Source: Planctomycetota bacterium
GTDB lineage: Bacteria; Planctomycetota; UBA1135
Length of the DNA stretch: 64,000 nucleotides
NCBI GenBank assembly: GCA_004295085.1
Contig: SHNF01000016.1
Coordinates: forward strand, 1 to 64,000
Direction: 5' to 3'
A program made the translations under genes and the position numbers. Below the pieces are notes generated by a model, which was not told the DNA's origin, searched no databases, and saw nothing but the letters and a program-made list of their open reading frames with translations. Positions 25,871 through 35,015 of the stretch are shown here, in pieces; position 1 is the first letter of the stretch; each line of letters starts with the position of its first letter.

Positions 25871-26901
25871 AAGCCGCTGTCTATGACCGATATGGGCCTC
25901 CGGACGTTCTCGGGATCAAGGACGTGGAGAGGCCGGCGCCCGGGGACAAGGACGTGCTGGTTCGCGTCCATGCGACGACGGTCGCCGCGGGTGACTGGAG
26001 GATGCGGAAAGCCGATCCATGGATCGGGAGGCTCGTGATCGGTCTTTGGAGGCCAAGGAAGAGGTTCCGCATCCTCGGAATGGAGTTCGCTGGGAGAGTC
26101 GAGTCCGTGGGCAAGGCCGTGACCCGCTTCGGGGTGGGCGACGAGGTATTTGGAGCGACCGGATTCAGGTTCGGCGCCCACGCCGAGTACGTCCGCGTGC
26201 CCGAGAGTGGCCTGCTGGAGAGAAAGCCGGCGAACATGAGCTTCGAGGAAGCCGCGGCGGTCCTGTTTGGCGGGGTGTCGGCGTTGTATTTCCTGAGGAA
26301 AGCCAAGATTCAAGACGGGCAGAAAGTGCTCGTTTACGGAGCGTCCGGGAGCGTCGGGGTCTTCGCGGTCCAGCTCGCGAAGCACCTCGGGGCGGAGGTC
26401 ACGGGGGTGTGCAGCACCGCCAATTTGGACCTGGTGGCTTCACTGGGCGCCGACCAGGTGGTCGACTACACCAAGGAGGATTTCTCGCGGGCCGGCCGGG
26501 TGTATGACGTGGTCTTCGACACTGTCGGCAAGAGCGGCTGGTCGCGTGCCCTGCGAGCCCTCAAGCGAGGCGGCTATTACGTCCAGGTCGGTGGCTCCGG
26601 GCGATTGACGTCCATTCTGGGAGATGTTCTCCGAGGGATCTGGGTCTCGTCCACGGGCACCGCCAAGGTCGTCAGCGGCATCGCACGCGAGGCCCCCGGG
26701 GATCTGTCTCTTCTCAAGGGGCTGATCGAGGCCGGAAAGCTGAGGACGGTGATCGATCGACGCTATTCACTGGAGGAGATCGCCGATGCTCACCGGCATG
26801 CGGAGGCGGGACACAAGAAGGGCCACGTCGTCATCCTTCTCGAGCCGCACTCGTACTCTCAAGGCTCGAACTTCTCGAAGGACTTGCCGTTGAACTTGTA
26901 G
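25867..26901 (+). CDS. NAD(P)-dependent quinone-oxidoreductase-type dehydrogenase
   Basis: 344-aa MDR protein without zinc ligands, of the zeta-crystallin/quinone reductase type. It has the EFAGRVESVG and YGASGSVGVFAVQLAK signatures (nucleotide loop about 155-170) and the C-terminal IDRRYSLEEIADAHRHAEAGHKKG region. The GTG start overlaps the RibD-like gene. The last 43 nt overlap the convergent propeller lipoprotein gene. Confidence 0.92.
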
Positions 26902-28013
26902 ACGCCGTGTCCTTGGGTGCCGACCCACAGGCCGCCTTGCGCGTCCTGATAGATCGAATAGACCCAGAACGGTTTGCCGTCGTCCGTGACGGGGTAGTGG
27001 GTCACCTCCTTGCCGTCGTAGCGCCACACGCCGTCACCGAGGGTGGCCAGCCACAGGTGGCCATTCTTGTCCTTGACTGAGGACACGAACGCCTGAATGG
27101 AATCCTTCGCGGGATCGATGCCCGGTTCCTTCCGCAAGCTCAGTTCGCCGGTGCCGGGCGTGGTGCTCGGTTGAGCGTCGTAGCGGTTCGAAGTGGTGGT
27201 GAACCAGAACTTGCCGTCCGGGTCCTCGATGATGGAGCGTACGCCGAAGTTGCCGTTGGCGCCGAGGCCGATTTCCGTATTGTCGGCCCACGCAAACGAC
27301 TTTCCGTCGTACCGGCACACGCCGAGCGTGGCGGTGCCGAACCAAACATGCCCATTGCTGTCCTTGAAAATGGTGTAGACGTCGTACGGGCTGTACTTCA
27401 TGGCCGGATACTGCGAACGCGGGAATTTGGCATAGTGGTCCTCTCCGGCCTTGGTTTTGGGGAACGCCAGGCGATGGAGAGTCTCGCCGTCGTAGCGGTA
27501 CACCGCCCTCGAGTCATTTCCGCCAGGGAACCAGAGGTCATCGGGCTCCAGCCCCCACTCGCTCTCCGACGGCTCGGTTTCGGCGGCACGGAGCGTGCGG
27601 AACACGTGGCCGTCGAACCGGCTGATTCCTTCCGGATCGCTGCAGACGTAGATGTTCCCCACGCGATCCTCCTGGATGGCGCGAACGTAGTTGCCGGCCA
27701 AGCCATGCTCGGTCGTGAAGTGGAGGATCGTCTTGCCGTCATAGCGGTAGACGCCCTGTCCATAGCTCCCGAACCAAAGGGTCTGGTCCTTCGCCTGGAA
27801 AACGACATTCACCTGCGGATCGAGTGCAGTGACGGCGGTGCCGCCCGCGGCCAGGTATGCCTGTTGCTTCGAAGCCGCGTCCTCGGTTGGGGGCGTGCTT
27901 TGCGCGCTGCACGCGCTGGCGAGGGCCATGAGGCCGCCGAGAACTACGGCCGTCAGTCGCGCGATCGGTTGGAAGGTCGCGCGTGCTCGTTGTTCGAACG
28001 TGAGGGGCGTCAT
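26859..28013 (-). CDS. Two-component-regulator-propeller (Reg_prop) lipoprotein
   Basis: 384 aa from an ATG with GGAG about 9 nt upstream; a second ATG lies 8 codons earlier. A lipoprotein signal (MALASACSAQ) precedes a beta-propeller of repeated units of the type QTLWFGSYGQGVYRYDGK, GHVWFGTATLGVCRYDGK and GGLWVGTQGHGVYKFNGK, at least six in all. Such propellers normally sense ligands in front of signalling domains; here the propeller stands alone as a lipid-anchored extracytoplasmic protein, so it may be a binding or structural protein. Confidence 0.88.
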   Translation of the reverse strand: MTPLTFEQRARATFQPIARLTAVVLGGLMALASACSAQSTPPTEDAASKQQAYLAAGGTAVTALDPQVNVVFQAKDQTLWFGSYGQGVYRYDGKTILHFTTEHGLAGNYVRAIQEDRVGNIYVCSDPEGISRFDGHVFRTLRAAETEPSESEWGLEPDDLWFPGGNDSRAVYRYDGETLHRLAFPKTKAGEDHYAKFPRSQYPAMKYSPYDVYTIFKDSNGHVWFGTATLGVCRYDGKSFAWADNTEIGLGANGNFGVRSIIEDPDGKFWFTTTSNRYDAQPSTTPGTGELSLRKEPGIDPAKDSIQAFVSSVKDKNGHLWLATLGDGVWRYDGKEVTHYPVTDDGKPFWVYSIYQDAQGGLWVGTQGHGVYKFNGKSFEKFEP

Positions 28014-28156
28014 CGGGAGGTCTCCGGTTCGGGGCATGGACTGCAGACTCCTGCAGCCGGTGAGTGTTGGCTCAATACGTGAAGGGGCATCCCCCCTATG
28101 TAACCTGCATGTAATCTCTGCTCGAGCAAGGCCTGCGAACCCCGGCACGGCGCCCG

Positions 28157-29563
28157 TCAGGGTCGCGGGGATGCGCTGCCGTGGTTGCGCGCCGGGCCCG
28201 TTGCCAGCAGGCGGTGCAGGATCTCGAGACCTTGTTCGACCTCGGGGCGGGTTGAGGGGGCGGCGAGGCAGACGCGGACGGCCGCGGGGGCCGGGATCGG
28301 GCCGACGAGGAAGGGCGTCGAGGGCGTGACGGCGACTCCGGCCTCGCGCGCCTCCAGCGCGAACTCGAGGCTGGTCCAGGGCGAGGGCAGGTGCAGCCAG
28401 GCGTAATAGCCGTTGCGCTGCGCGTCGAAGCGGGCGCCGTCGAGCAGGCGCGCGCAGAGCTTCTGGCGCTCCCCCGCCTCGCGGCGCTTCCGGCTCACGA
28501 CCGCGTCGGCCGTGCCGTCCTCGATCCAGGTGGCGGCAACCTCGACCGGGAGCGCCGACACCGTCCACAGGGTGGCCCAGATGGCTTCGGCGGCGCGGCG
28601 CACCAGCTTCGGCGGCGGGACCAGGAAGGCCACGCGCAGGCCGGGGACCACGGCCTTGGAGAAGCTGGCGACGTAGAACGAGTGGTCCCGCGCCATGCTC
28701 GCGATGGGTGGCGGAGGCGCGTGGCTGCTCAGCCGGTGCACGTCGTCCTCGAGCACGAAGAAGTCGTACTTCTTGGCGAGCCGGGCGATCTCGCCGCGCT
28801 TGCCGGCGTCCAGCTGCGCGGTGGTCGGATTGTGAAAGCTCGGGACGGTGTAGAGCGCGCGCACCCGCTGGCGCTTGCAGGCTGCCTCGATCGCAGCGAC
28901 GTCAATCCCTTGCCCCGGGCCCTCCTCCGGGATCCCGTGCAGCCGCAGTTGCAGGTGGCTCGCGATGGCGCGGAGGCCCGGATAGCTCAGCTCGTCGCAG
29001 AGGATGATGTCGCCCGGGGTACAGATGGACAGGAGCGCCACGCAGAGCGCGTGGTGCGTGCCGGCGCAGACCACGATCCCGTCCGCGCCGGCCGCGAGGT
29101 CGAAGCGCTCGACCCAGGCAGCTCCGGCGCGCCGGTGCCGCCCGCTGCCCGCGTGGTCCTGGTAGCAAAGGAGCCGTTGCGCGCCGCCACGGCGCGCGAC
29201 CTTCGCCAGCGCGGAGGCGAGGTCGGGATCCTCGGAGTGCAGCGGCAGGTCCACGCTCATCTCGACCAGCCCAGTGCTCGGCAGCCCCAGCGGATTGCCC
29301 GCGGACGCCGTCGCCACGAAGGTCCCGCTCCCGACCCGGCTCGAGACCAGCCCGCTCTTCTCCGCTTCCTTGTAAGCCCGCGTGACGGTTCCGAGGCCGA
29401 CATCGAGTGCGCGAGCGAGCTGGCGGTGCGTGGGCAGGCGGTCACCGGGGTGCAGCCGCCCGCCGGCAATGTCCGTGGCGAGCTCGCGGACGATGGCCTG
29501 GTAGAGCGGTTCCTCGTGATCGTGAACCGCCGGCTTCCAAAGGATGGTGCGCGGCACCGTCAC
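28157..29563 (-). CDS. MocR/PdxR-type GntR regulator with aminotransferase domain
   Basis: 468 aa starting at GTG. The N-terminal winged helix (about 18-85) contains GDRLPTHRQLARALDVGLGTVTRAY; the rest is a fold-type-I PLP aminotransferase domain, with the Schiff-base lysine in FYVASFSKAVVPG. MocR proteins bind PLP and an amine and regulate a neighbouring gene. Its divergent neighbour is the selenoprotein-like gene at 29667; the spacer carries GTGAC/GTCAC repeats that could be its operator. Confidence 0.93.
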   Translation of the reverse strand: MTVPRTILWKPAVHDHEEPLYQAIVRELATDIAGGRLHPGDRLPTHRQLARALDVGLGTVTRAYKEAEKSGLVSSRVGSGTFVATASAGNPLGLPSTGLVEMSVDLPLHSEDPDLASALAKVARRGGAQRLLCYQDHAGSGRHRRAGAAWVERFDLAAGADGIVVCAGTHHALCVALLSICTPGDIILCDELSYPGLRAIASHLQLRLHGIPEEGPGQGIDVAAIEAACKRQRVRALYTVPSFHNPTTAQLDAGKRGEIARLAKKYDFFVLEDDVHRLSSHAPPPPIASMARDHSFYVASFSKAVVPGLRVAFLVPPPKLVRRAAEAIWATLWTVSALPVEVAATWIEDGTADAVVSRKRREAGERQKLCARLLDGARFDAQRNGYYAWLHLPSPWTSLEFALEAREAGVAVTPSTPFLVGPIPAPAAVRVCLAAPSTRPEVEQGLEILHRLLATGPARNHGSASPRP

Positions 29564-29623
29564 AGTGACACTATGCTATCAATGATTCTTGGATTGCTGT
29601 GACATCTGTATTGCTATTGTCAC
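29559..29623. promoter_or_regulatory. Candidate MocR operator: GTGAC/GTCAC half-sites
   Basis: GTCAC-A-GTGAC at 29559-29569 overlaps the MocR start codon; a perfect inverted pair GTGACA (29599-29604) and TGTCAC (29618-29623) lies within the divergent promoter. A TTGGAT element at 29590 could be the plus-strand -35. Function is inferred from symmetry and position. Confidence 0.45.
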
Positions 29624-29666
29624 TGCACGATGTACTCTGGCACCATACTCATCACCGGGGGTCGCC

Positions 29667-31226
29667 ATGTCCCTTCTCTCGTCCCTGATCCTCCTCGCCG
29701 CTCAAGATCCTTCCGGCGCAGCGCTCCGCCGCGACTTCTCGCTCGAGCTGGCGGCGAGCTGGGAGCGGCTCACCGACACGGTGTACGGCTTCGAGAAGCG
29801 CTATCCGCTGGTCCGCGATCTCGCGCCCGCGGCCGAGCGAGCGCGCTACGGGGCGGAGCGCTTCGCTCCGCTCCTGCCTCCTCCGGGCGCGGCCGTGGGC
29901 GACGTCTGGCGGCTCGACATCGCCGACCTGCTCCCCTTCCTGCGCCAGCTCCATCCCGGAGCCACCGCGGAGATGCATCACGACGGCGGCTTCGGCCTCG
30001 CCGCGCCGGGCGGATGGGCCTGTCTCCGCGTCCTCGACGGAGCGCGCGCGGAAGTGCTGTTGCGCGTCCACGCCGACTTCCTGATCGACGGCGACGGCAC
30101 GCGAACCACGTCCTCGTGGTTCACGCCGGCGCAGTTCCGCGGGCGTCTGGTCCTCGATCGCGAGCGCGGCGAGGTCCTCGCCTTCGAGCTCGGCGTTCCG
30201 GCCCAGAGCGCCAACGTCGACGTCAACATCGCCGAGGAGGGCGGCATCTCGGCCGACATCGGCCGGGTCCCGCGCATGGAGCTGCGGGGCGGCGAGTTCC
30301 CGGACTACTCCCCCGCCGCGGCGCAGATCGAGGAGAGCGCGGCCGAGGACCTGCTGGCGCGCAAGTTCTATCCCTTCGCCGAGATCGAGTGGCTGGATCT
30401 GCCGTCGGCGCTGGCCCGCTCGAAGGAGACCGGAAAGCCGCTGCACGTCCTCGCCCTCTTCGGCAGCTTGATGGACGAGTCCTGTTGACTGAGCGGCAAG
30501 TCCCTCCGTGCGAGGGTCCTCGCTGCTCCCGACGTCATCGCGCTGCTCCAGGAAGGATTCGTCAACACCTGGCTGCTCGCCCGGGACCTCGACGCGATCG
30601 CGCGAGAGGCCGGCGACGCGGACCTCGCCGCGCTCTGCAAGCTCGTGCAGGAGAACTACGGCTATCCCGTCGACACCGTCCTGATCTCCCCGGATCTGAA
30701 GGTCCTCGGGCACCTGAACGTGGAGGAGCCCGCGGCCATGGACCCGCATGGGTACCTCCGGTTCCTCCGCAAGGGTCTCGCCGAGGCGCGCGGAGAGGAG
30801 ATCGAGACGCCTGCGGAGGAGGAAGTCGCGCCGGTTGAGGGCATGGCGGCGCTGGTCCTTCGCCCCGACGCGGCGAGCGGCAGCGTGCTCGACGTGATCC
30901 AGCGCCGCGGCTTCGGCGAGCCGAGCATGGTCTTCTACCCCATCGACGCGAGCGCTTTCGCCGCCGGAGGGACGCTGGAGATCGTGGTGCGCATGGGAGC
31001 TTCCCGCCCCGCCGGCAGGTTCGAGCTGTGCGCCCCGGTCGGTGACCAGCCCGGCTACCTGGGACCCGTGGAGACTCTCGAGAGCGTGGGCCAACGGCAG
31101 ACCGCGACGATGGTCTACGAGTTCCCGCCGGGCGCATTCCTCGGCCTGGCCGCGATGCCGGCCGCGGGGAGCGCGGAGGGCGACAGCAACGCCTTCCTGG
31201 CCACGATTACGGTTCGCGCGCGTTGA
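29667..31226 (+). CDS. Exported thioredoxin-like selenoprotein (in-frame UGA at codon 274)
   Basis: 519 aa if the TGA at 30486-30488 is read as selenocysteine. Residues 1-16 are a signal-like leader. Residues ~17-260 are a secreted domain of unknown fold. The part from ~255 is thioredoxin-like: KPLHVLALFGSLMDESC-Sec-LSGKSLR, then FVNTWLLARDL and YPVDTVLISPDLKVLGHLN. The redox pair would be Cys273-Sec274. The same frame stays open for 245 codons after the TGA, with coherent protein sequence. A hairpin 14 nt past the TGA fits the bacterial SECIS rules. Translation as two separate proteins or a nonsense mutation are the alternatives. It is divergent from a MocR regulator. Confidence 0.75.
30502..30516 (+). 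promoter_or_regulatory. Candidate bacterial SECIS hairpin
   Basis: CCCTC-CGTGC-GAGGG forms a 5-bp stem with a 5-nt loop inside the coding region. A G is the second loop base and lies 20 nt after the UGA, inside the 16-37 nt window known for bacterial SECIS elements. Confidence 0.5.
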
Positions 31227-31361
31227 CGCGGAGGACCGGGCGGAGCCGATGCGCTACAAGCTGCACTCGGGTGAGCGATCGATCGGTTACGCCGTGGCCT
31301 GCGCAGGTGAACGCCGGCAGTTGGGCGGACAAGGCACTCGTGAATCGGAAGGAACTCTGAG

Positions 31362-31835
31362 ATGAGAGGGCGTTTTCAGTGGAGAGCATCGTTGAGGATC
31401 AGGGCCTCGCGTGACCGGCTGTGGGCGATCGTTGACGACCTGTCCCTGATTCCCAAGTACCATGCGGAGGTCGGAAAGGTTGATCTCCTGTCAGGGCAGA
31501 GCACCAGGGCGACTGGCGTGAAGTACCGATGCACGATACTGACGGGCAGGAAAGGCAGCTGTATCGAAGAGGTGGTCGACTACGTCCCGGGCGAACGATT
31601 CACCACGGCTTTTCCTGAAGACACCTGGGGCATCAGCAAGATGTTGCGGGACTTTGTCGTGGACAGCATTCTCGTGCCGCGTGGGGATTTCGAGACGGAC
31701 GTGGTCCTGGAAGCTTACTACGAGCCAATAGGGTGGAAGATGCGAGTATTGAATGCCCTCTTTCTCCGGCGTCTCATGGCACGCAGAGCATTGCGCACCA
31801 TTGAGGGCGTGAAGCGCCTGGCAGAAGCGACGTAG
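31362..31835 (+). CDS. SRPBCC (START-like) family protein
   Basis: 157-aa protein of the polyketide-cyclase/START-like fold, which binds hydrophobic ligands. It opens with a FQWRASLRIRASRDRLWAIVDDLSLIPKYH strand-helix-helix pattern and ends in a long C-terminal helix (LMARRALRTIEGVKRLAEA). A GAAGGAA site precedes the ATG. Third positions are less GC-rich than the preceding gene. Ligand unknown. Confidence 0.85.
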   Translation: MRGRFQWRASLRIRASRDRLWAIVDDLSLIPKYHAEVGKVDLLSGQSTRATGVKYRCTILTGRKGSCIEEVVDYVPGERFTTAFPEDTWGISKMLRDFVVDSILVPRGDFETDVVLEAYYEPIGWKMRVLNALFLRRLMARRALRTIEGVKRLAEAT

Positions 31836-31862
31836 TGTCGTCAGGCTGCTCCGGAGGAGAGA

Positions 31863-32087
31863 ATGCGGTACACGCGCCAGGTCCTCTTCGTCGCCGACGT
31901 GAACCGCGTGGCTCGTTTCTACATCGACATGCTCGGCTTCGAAAAGCATTGGCACGCAGGCAGCGGCGCGCTCGAGCGGACGGGCACGGCGCGCAACATC
32001 GCCACGTTCCGGAAGCTCGAGGTTCCTCCTCGAGGAATGACCTACACTACGGCCGCGGCGCTCAACGACAGCAACGAGGGAGTGTGA
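31863..32087 (+). pseudogene. Chimeric fragment: VOC N-terminus joined to a DUF1697 tail
   Basis: A 74-codon frame. The first ~34 residues (RQVLFVADVNRVARFYIDML) are the opening strand and helix of a glyoxalase/VOC domain, and then homology breaks. The following LERTGTARNIATFRKL matches the C-terminus of the DUF1697 protein at 36834-37376; at DNA level 43 of 50 positions agree between 31966-32015 and 37300-37349. The result is too short for either fold and is most likely non-functional, though it has a good AGGAG-type ribosome site. Confidence 0.7.
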
Positions 32088-32090
32088 ATC

Positions 32091-32459
32091 ATGCCCGTCT
32101 TTCGCCTGGAGCAGAACCAGATCCACAGCATGCAAGGCAACCACATCGCCGGCGTGGCCACGCCCACGAGCGGCGCGCGGCAGGTGGAAATGTGGCGCGG
32201 CCGGATGGACGCCAGCTCGGCGACCCCGCCGCACAGCCACGACACCGAGGAGGTGGTCCTGTTCCTCAAGGGCAGCGGCCGCGCGACCGTGGGTGACCGG
32301 GAGGTCCGCTACCAGCAGGGCGACACGCTGATCCTCCCGCCGGCCCAGGTGCACCAGATTTTCGCCGAGACGGACAGCGAGTTCGTCTCTGCGATGCCGG
32401 CCGGCTGCACGGTGAGGCTGCCGGACGGTGTGGTGATCGACCTGCCTTGGCGCTTGTAA
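32091..32459 (+). CDS. Cupin domain protein
   Basis: 122-aa single-domain cupin. The metal-binding motif 1 is PHSHDTEEVVLFLKG (two His and a Glu) and motif 2 is GDTLILPPAQVHQI. It lies 3 nt after the chimeric fragment, with GAGGGAG upstream of the ATG. It may be a small dioxygenase, isomerase or sensor; substrate unknown. Confidence 0.88.
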   Translation: MPVFRLEQNQIHSMQGNHIAGVATPTSGARQVEMWRGRMDASSATPPHSHDTEEVVLFLKGSGRATVGDREVRYQQGDTLILPPAQVHQIFAETDSEFVSAMPAGCTVRLPDGVVIDLPWRL

Positions 32460-32497
32460 TCTGCCTGGATGGCGCGGGGCGAACCAGCCGTACTCTC

Positions 32498-32944
32498 ATG
32501 AGCACGAGGGATTCCACGTCGGACCAGGAACCGATCATGGTCGGCAAGATGAGGATCCGCTATCTCATCGACGGCACGGCCACTCGCGGCATGGGCGTCT
32601 TCGAATTGAGCGTCCCGCCGGGATCGAACGTTCCACCTCCGCATAGCCATACGGCGAATGAGGAGTGCGTATACGTCCTGGAAGGGGTGCTGCGGTACGC
32701 AGTCGACGACGTCGCGCGTGATCTGCGTCCTGGCGACTGGATGCTCACGCCCCGCGGGTCCGTGCATCAGTTCAGCAACCCACACGAGCAGCCCGCCCGG
32801 GCGCTCATCGTCTTGACGCCGGACATCGGCGCCCAGTACTTTCGCGATGTGGCTGCCGTGGTCAATCTCGGCGGTCCACCCGACCAGGCGGGACTCCTTG
32901 CGGTAATGACCCGCTATGGACTGGTTCCGGCACCACGGAAGTGA
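32498..32944 (+). CDS. Cupin domain protein
   Basis: 148-aa cupin with PPHSHTANEECVYVLEG (motif 1) and GDWMLTPRGSVHQF (motif 2). The start chosen is the ATG followed by STRDST; an earlier in-frame codon overlaps the previous cupin gene. The C-terminal ~50 residues (LTPDIGAQYFRDVAAVVN) match quercetinase-like cupins of unknown role. It is probably co-transcribed with the preceding cupin. Confidence 0.88.
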   Translation: MSTRDSTSDQEPIMVGKMRIRYLIDGTATRGMGVFELSVPPGSNVPPPHSHTANEECVYVLEGVLRYAVDDVARDLRPGDWMLTPRGSVHQFSNPHEQPARALIVLTPDIGAQYFRDVAAVVNLGGPPDQAGLLAVMTRYGLVPAPRK

Positions 32945-32976
32945 ACGCCGCGCCGGACACGCCGCAATGCCCACCT

Positions 32977-32998
32977 TGTCCCCCGCGCGCATCATGGA
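32977..32998 (+). repeat. 22-bp exact repeat of the O-methyltransferase 5' coding end
   Basis: These 22 bases are identical to 35090-35111, which encode LSPARIM near the start of the O-methyltransferase. Here they lie in a non-coding gap and would encode the same residues, so this is probably a remnant of a paralogue's 5' end. Confidence 0.5.
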
Positions 32999-33115
32999 CA
33001 CTTGTGGCCGTCACTCCTGGGGACGGCCTTCGCTTGGACTGACCGCGTTCACTTCACCCACCGTGTTGGTGCCGGTCTGTCCAATACAAGTCGGGCGGGC
33101 AACAGATCGCAACGC

Positions 33116-33673
33116 GTGAAGACATTCGTCGCTCGCACACCTGACCAGTGGCGCAAGTGGCTCGACGAGCACCACGACTCCGAGTCCGAGGTATGGCTCG
33201 TCTTCTACAAGCTGCACACGGGCGTGGGATCGATCGCGTACCTGGACGCGCTCGACGCGGCGCTGTGCTTCGGTTGGGTGGACAGCCTGGTCAAGCGCCT
33301 GGACGAATCGCGCTACGCGCGCAAATTCACGCCGCGGAAGGCGGACAGCCGGTGGTCGGCGATCAACCGGAAGCGCTACGCGGCATTGAAGGCCGCCGGC
33401 AGGTTGCAGCCAGGTGGAATCCATCGCGCTCCGACGGACCGCAGCTATGGTCCGCGACCACGGTTCCGGATGCCCGCAACGCTTCCACGGTACATCCAGG
33501 CAGCGTTGAGGAAACAGCCGGCGGCACGGCGGCACTTCGAGGGGCTGACGCCCTCACAGCGACGACGGTATGTCGGTTGGATCGAATCCGCCAAGCGCGA
33601 AGAGACCAAGGCCAGGCGTTTGCAGGAGGCGATTCGCCTGCTTGCTGCAGGCAAACCGCTCGGACTCAAGTGA
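33116..33673 (+). CDS. YdeI/OmpD-associated family protein
   Basis: 185 aa from a GTG start (VKTFVARTPDQWRKWL). Family features are ESEVWLVFYKLHTG, ALDAALCFGWVDSLVKRLDE and the C-terminal TPSQRRRYVGWIESAKREETKARRL helix of the YdeI/OmdA group. The biochemical function of the family is unclear; it is often linked to stress. The stop is followed after 20 nt by the start of a VOC gene. Confidence 0.88.
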   Translation: MKTFVARTPDQWRKWLDEHHDSESEVWLVFYKLHTGVGSIAYLDALDAALCFGWVDSLVKRLDESRYARKFTPRKADSRWSAINRKRYAALKAAGRLQPGGIHRAPTDRSYGPRPRFRMPATLPRYIQAALRKQPAARRHFEGLTPSQRRRYVGWIESAKREETKARRLQEAIRLLAAGKPLGLK

Positions 33674-33693
33674 ACCGCCGCAGGAGTGACCCC

Positions 33694-34083
33694 ATGAGGC
33701 GCACGTGGACGATCATTGGCGTGGGCGATGTGCCTGGCAGCTTCCAGTGGTACCAGTCGCTGCTGGGCCTGCCGGAGACGGCTCCCGCCCATGACTATTT
33801 CGGTCAGATCCTCGACTCGGATGGGACGGTCCTGCTCTGCCTGCACGAGTGGGGTGCCCATGAGCATCCCTCCTTGACGAGCCCCGACCACGCGCAGCCT
33901 GGCAACGGCCTCCTCTTGTTCTTCCGTGTCGATGATTTCGACATGGCACTCTCGAGGGCGCGCGCTCTCGTCGCCCGGCTCGAGGAGGAGCCCCATCTGA
34001 ACCCGAACACTGGAACTCCGGAGTTCTCACTCCGGGATCCGGACGGGTATTACGTCACGATCAGTGCGCTCTCTGCGGCCTGA
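33694..34083 (+). CDS. Glyoxalase/VOC family protein
   Basis: 129-aa single-domain VOC protein: SFQWYQSLLGLPE (first beta-alpha-beta unit) and FSLRDPDGYYVTI (last strand, with the usual metal-ligand Glu replaced). It starts at an ATG with AGGAG 7 nt upstream. It may bind or isomerise small hydrophobic or glyoxal-derived compounds. Confidence 0.88.
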   Translation: MRRTWTIIGVGDVPGSFQWYQSLLGLPETAPAHDYFGQILDSDGTVLLCLHEWGAHEHPSLTSPDHAQPGNGLLLFFRVDDFDMALSRARALVARLEEEPHLNPNTGTPEFSLRDPDGYYVTISALSAA

Positions 34084-34194
34084 CAAGGCATGCGACACGG
34101 GCAGGCTGCCGTCGGCAGGGCATGGTAAGGTCACGGGCCGCCGGCAGCTCTATGCCCGCTCCGTCAGGCATCACAACCAGCTGGAGAAGGAACC

Positions 34195-34749
34195 GTGGCG
34201 CTAAAACCAAGGAATGCGAAGCCGAAGGCCAAGGGCACGTCGCGCGCCAGCAAGCCACGCAAGTCGGCCCCCAGGTCCAAGGCCCCGCCGAAGGCCGGCG
34301 CGAAGGCCAGGCCGATCAAGGTGCGAAAGGGCGGGAAGGTCGTCCTCCTCTCGGGCGGCAACCCGCAGATCGCGAAGGCGGAGGGCGACGCCCCGGTGCA
34401 GGCGTACATCGCCGCGATGCCGGGCTGGAAGCGCGACCTCGGGAAGCGCCTCGACGCGCTCATCGTGCGGACCGTGCCCAAGGTGCGCAAGGCCGTGAAG
34501 TGGAACTCGCCGTTCTACGGCATCGAGGGCCGGGGCTGGTTCCTGGGGTTCTACGTCTTCACGCGCTACGTCAAGGTGAGCTTCTTCCGCGGCACGTCGC
34601 TGCGACCGGTACCGCCCGGCCCCAGCAAGGACAAGAACACGCGCTACCTCGACATCCACGAAGGCGACGCGCTCGACGAGGCGCAGATGGCGGGCTGGGT
34701 GAAGCAGGCGGCCGCGCTGCCCGGCTGGGTTCCTGGCCGAGCGTCCTGA
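34195..34749 (+). CDS. DUF1801 family protein with basic N-terminal tail
   Basis: 184 aa from a GTG start with AAGGAA 6 nt upstream. The first ~45 residues are Lys/Arg/Pro-rich and disordered, and may bind nucleic acid. The rest is a DUF1801 (YdhG-like) domain: VQAYIAAMPGWKRDLGKRLDALI and VKWNSPFYGIEGRGWFLGF. Function of the fold is not established. Confidence 0.85.
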   Translation: MALKPRNAKPKAKGTSRASKPRKSAPRSKAPPKAGAKARPIKVRKGGKVVLLSGGNPQIAKAEGDAPVQAYIAAMPGWKRDLGKRLDALIVRTVPKVRKAVKWNSPFYGIEGRGWFLGFYVFTRYVKVSFFRGTSLRPVPPGPSKDKNTRYLDIHEGDALDEAQMAGWVKQAAALPGWVPGRAS

Positions 34750-34781
34750 GGCTCGTCGCACACATCAAAGGAGGGATTCCC

Positions 34782-35015
34782 ATGGCTGCTTCACCGCAGT
34801 GTCCGAAGTGCAAGAGTGGAATGGAACAGGGATTCGTGCTCGACAACACCTATGGCTCGCGGGTGGTCAGCCAGTGGGCCGCAGGCGCTCCCCTGAAGTC
34901 GTTCTGGCTGGGCACGAAGCTGCCGGAAGAGAAGCTCGTTCCCATCGGGACGTACCGCTGCCCGTCCTGCGGCTACCTCGAGGCCTATGCAAGGCCGGAA
35001 TTCGCCGCCAGATAG
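34782..35015 (+). CDS. Small zinc-ribbon protein (DUF6487-like)
   Basis: 77 aa preceded by a strong AAAGGAGGGA site. CPKC near the start and CPSC near the end form a four-Cys zinc ribbon enclosing a beta domain with GSRVVSQWAAGAP. Similar stand-alone ribbons occur next to small metabolic genes; the role is unknown. Confidence 0.8.
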   Translation: MAASPQCPKCKSGMEQGFVLDNTYGSRVVSQWAAGAPLKSFWLGTKLPEEKLVPIGTYRCPSCGYLEAYARPEFAAR

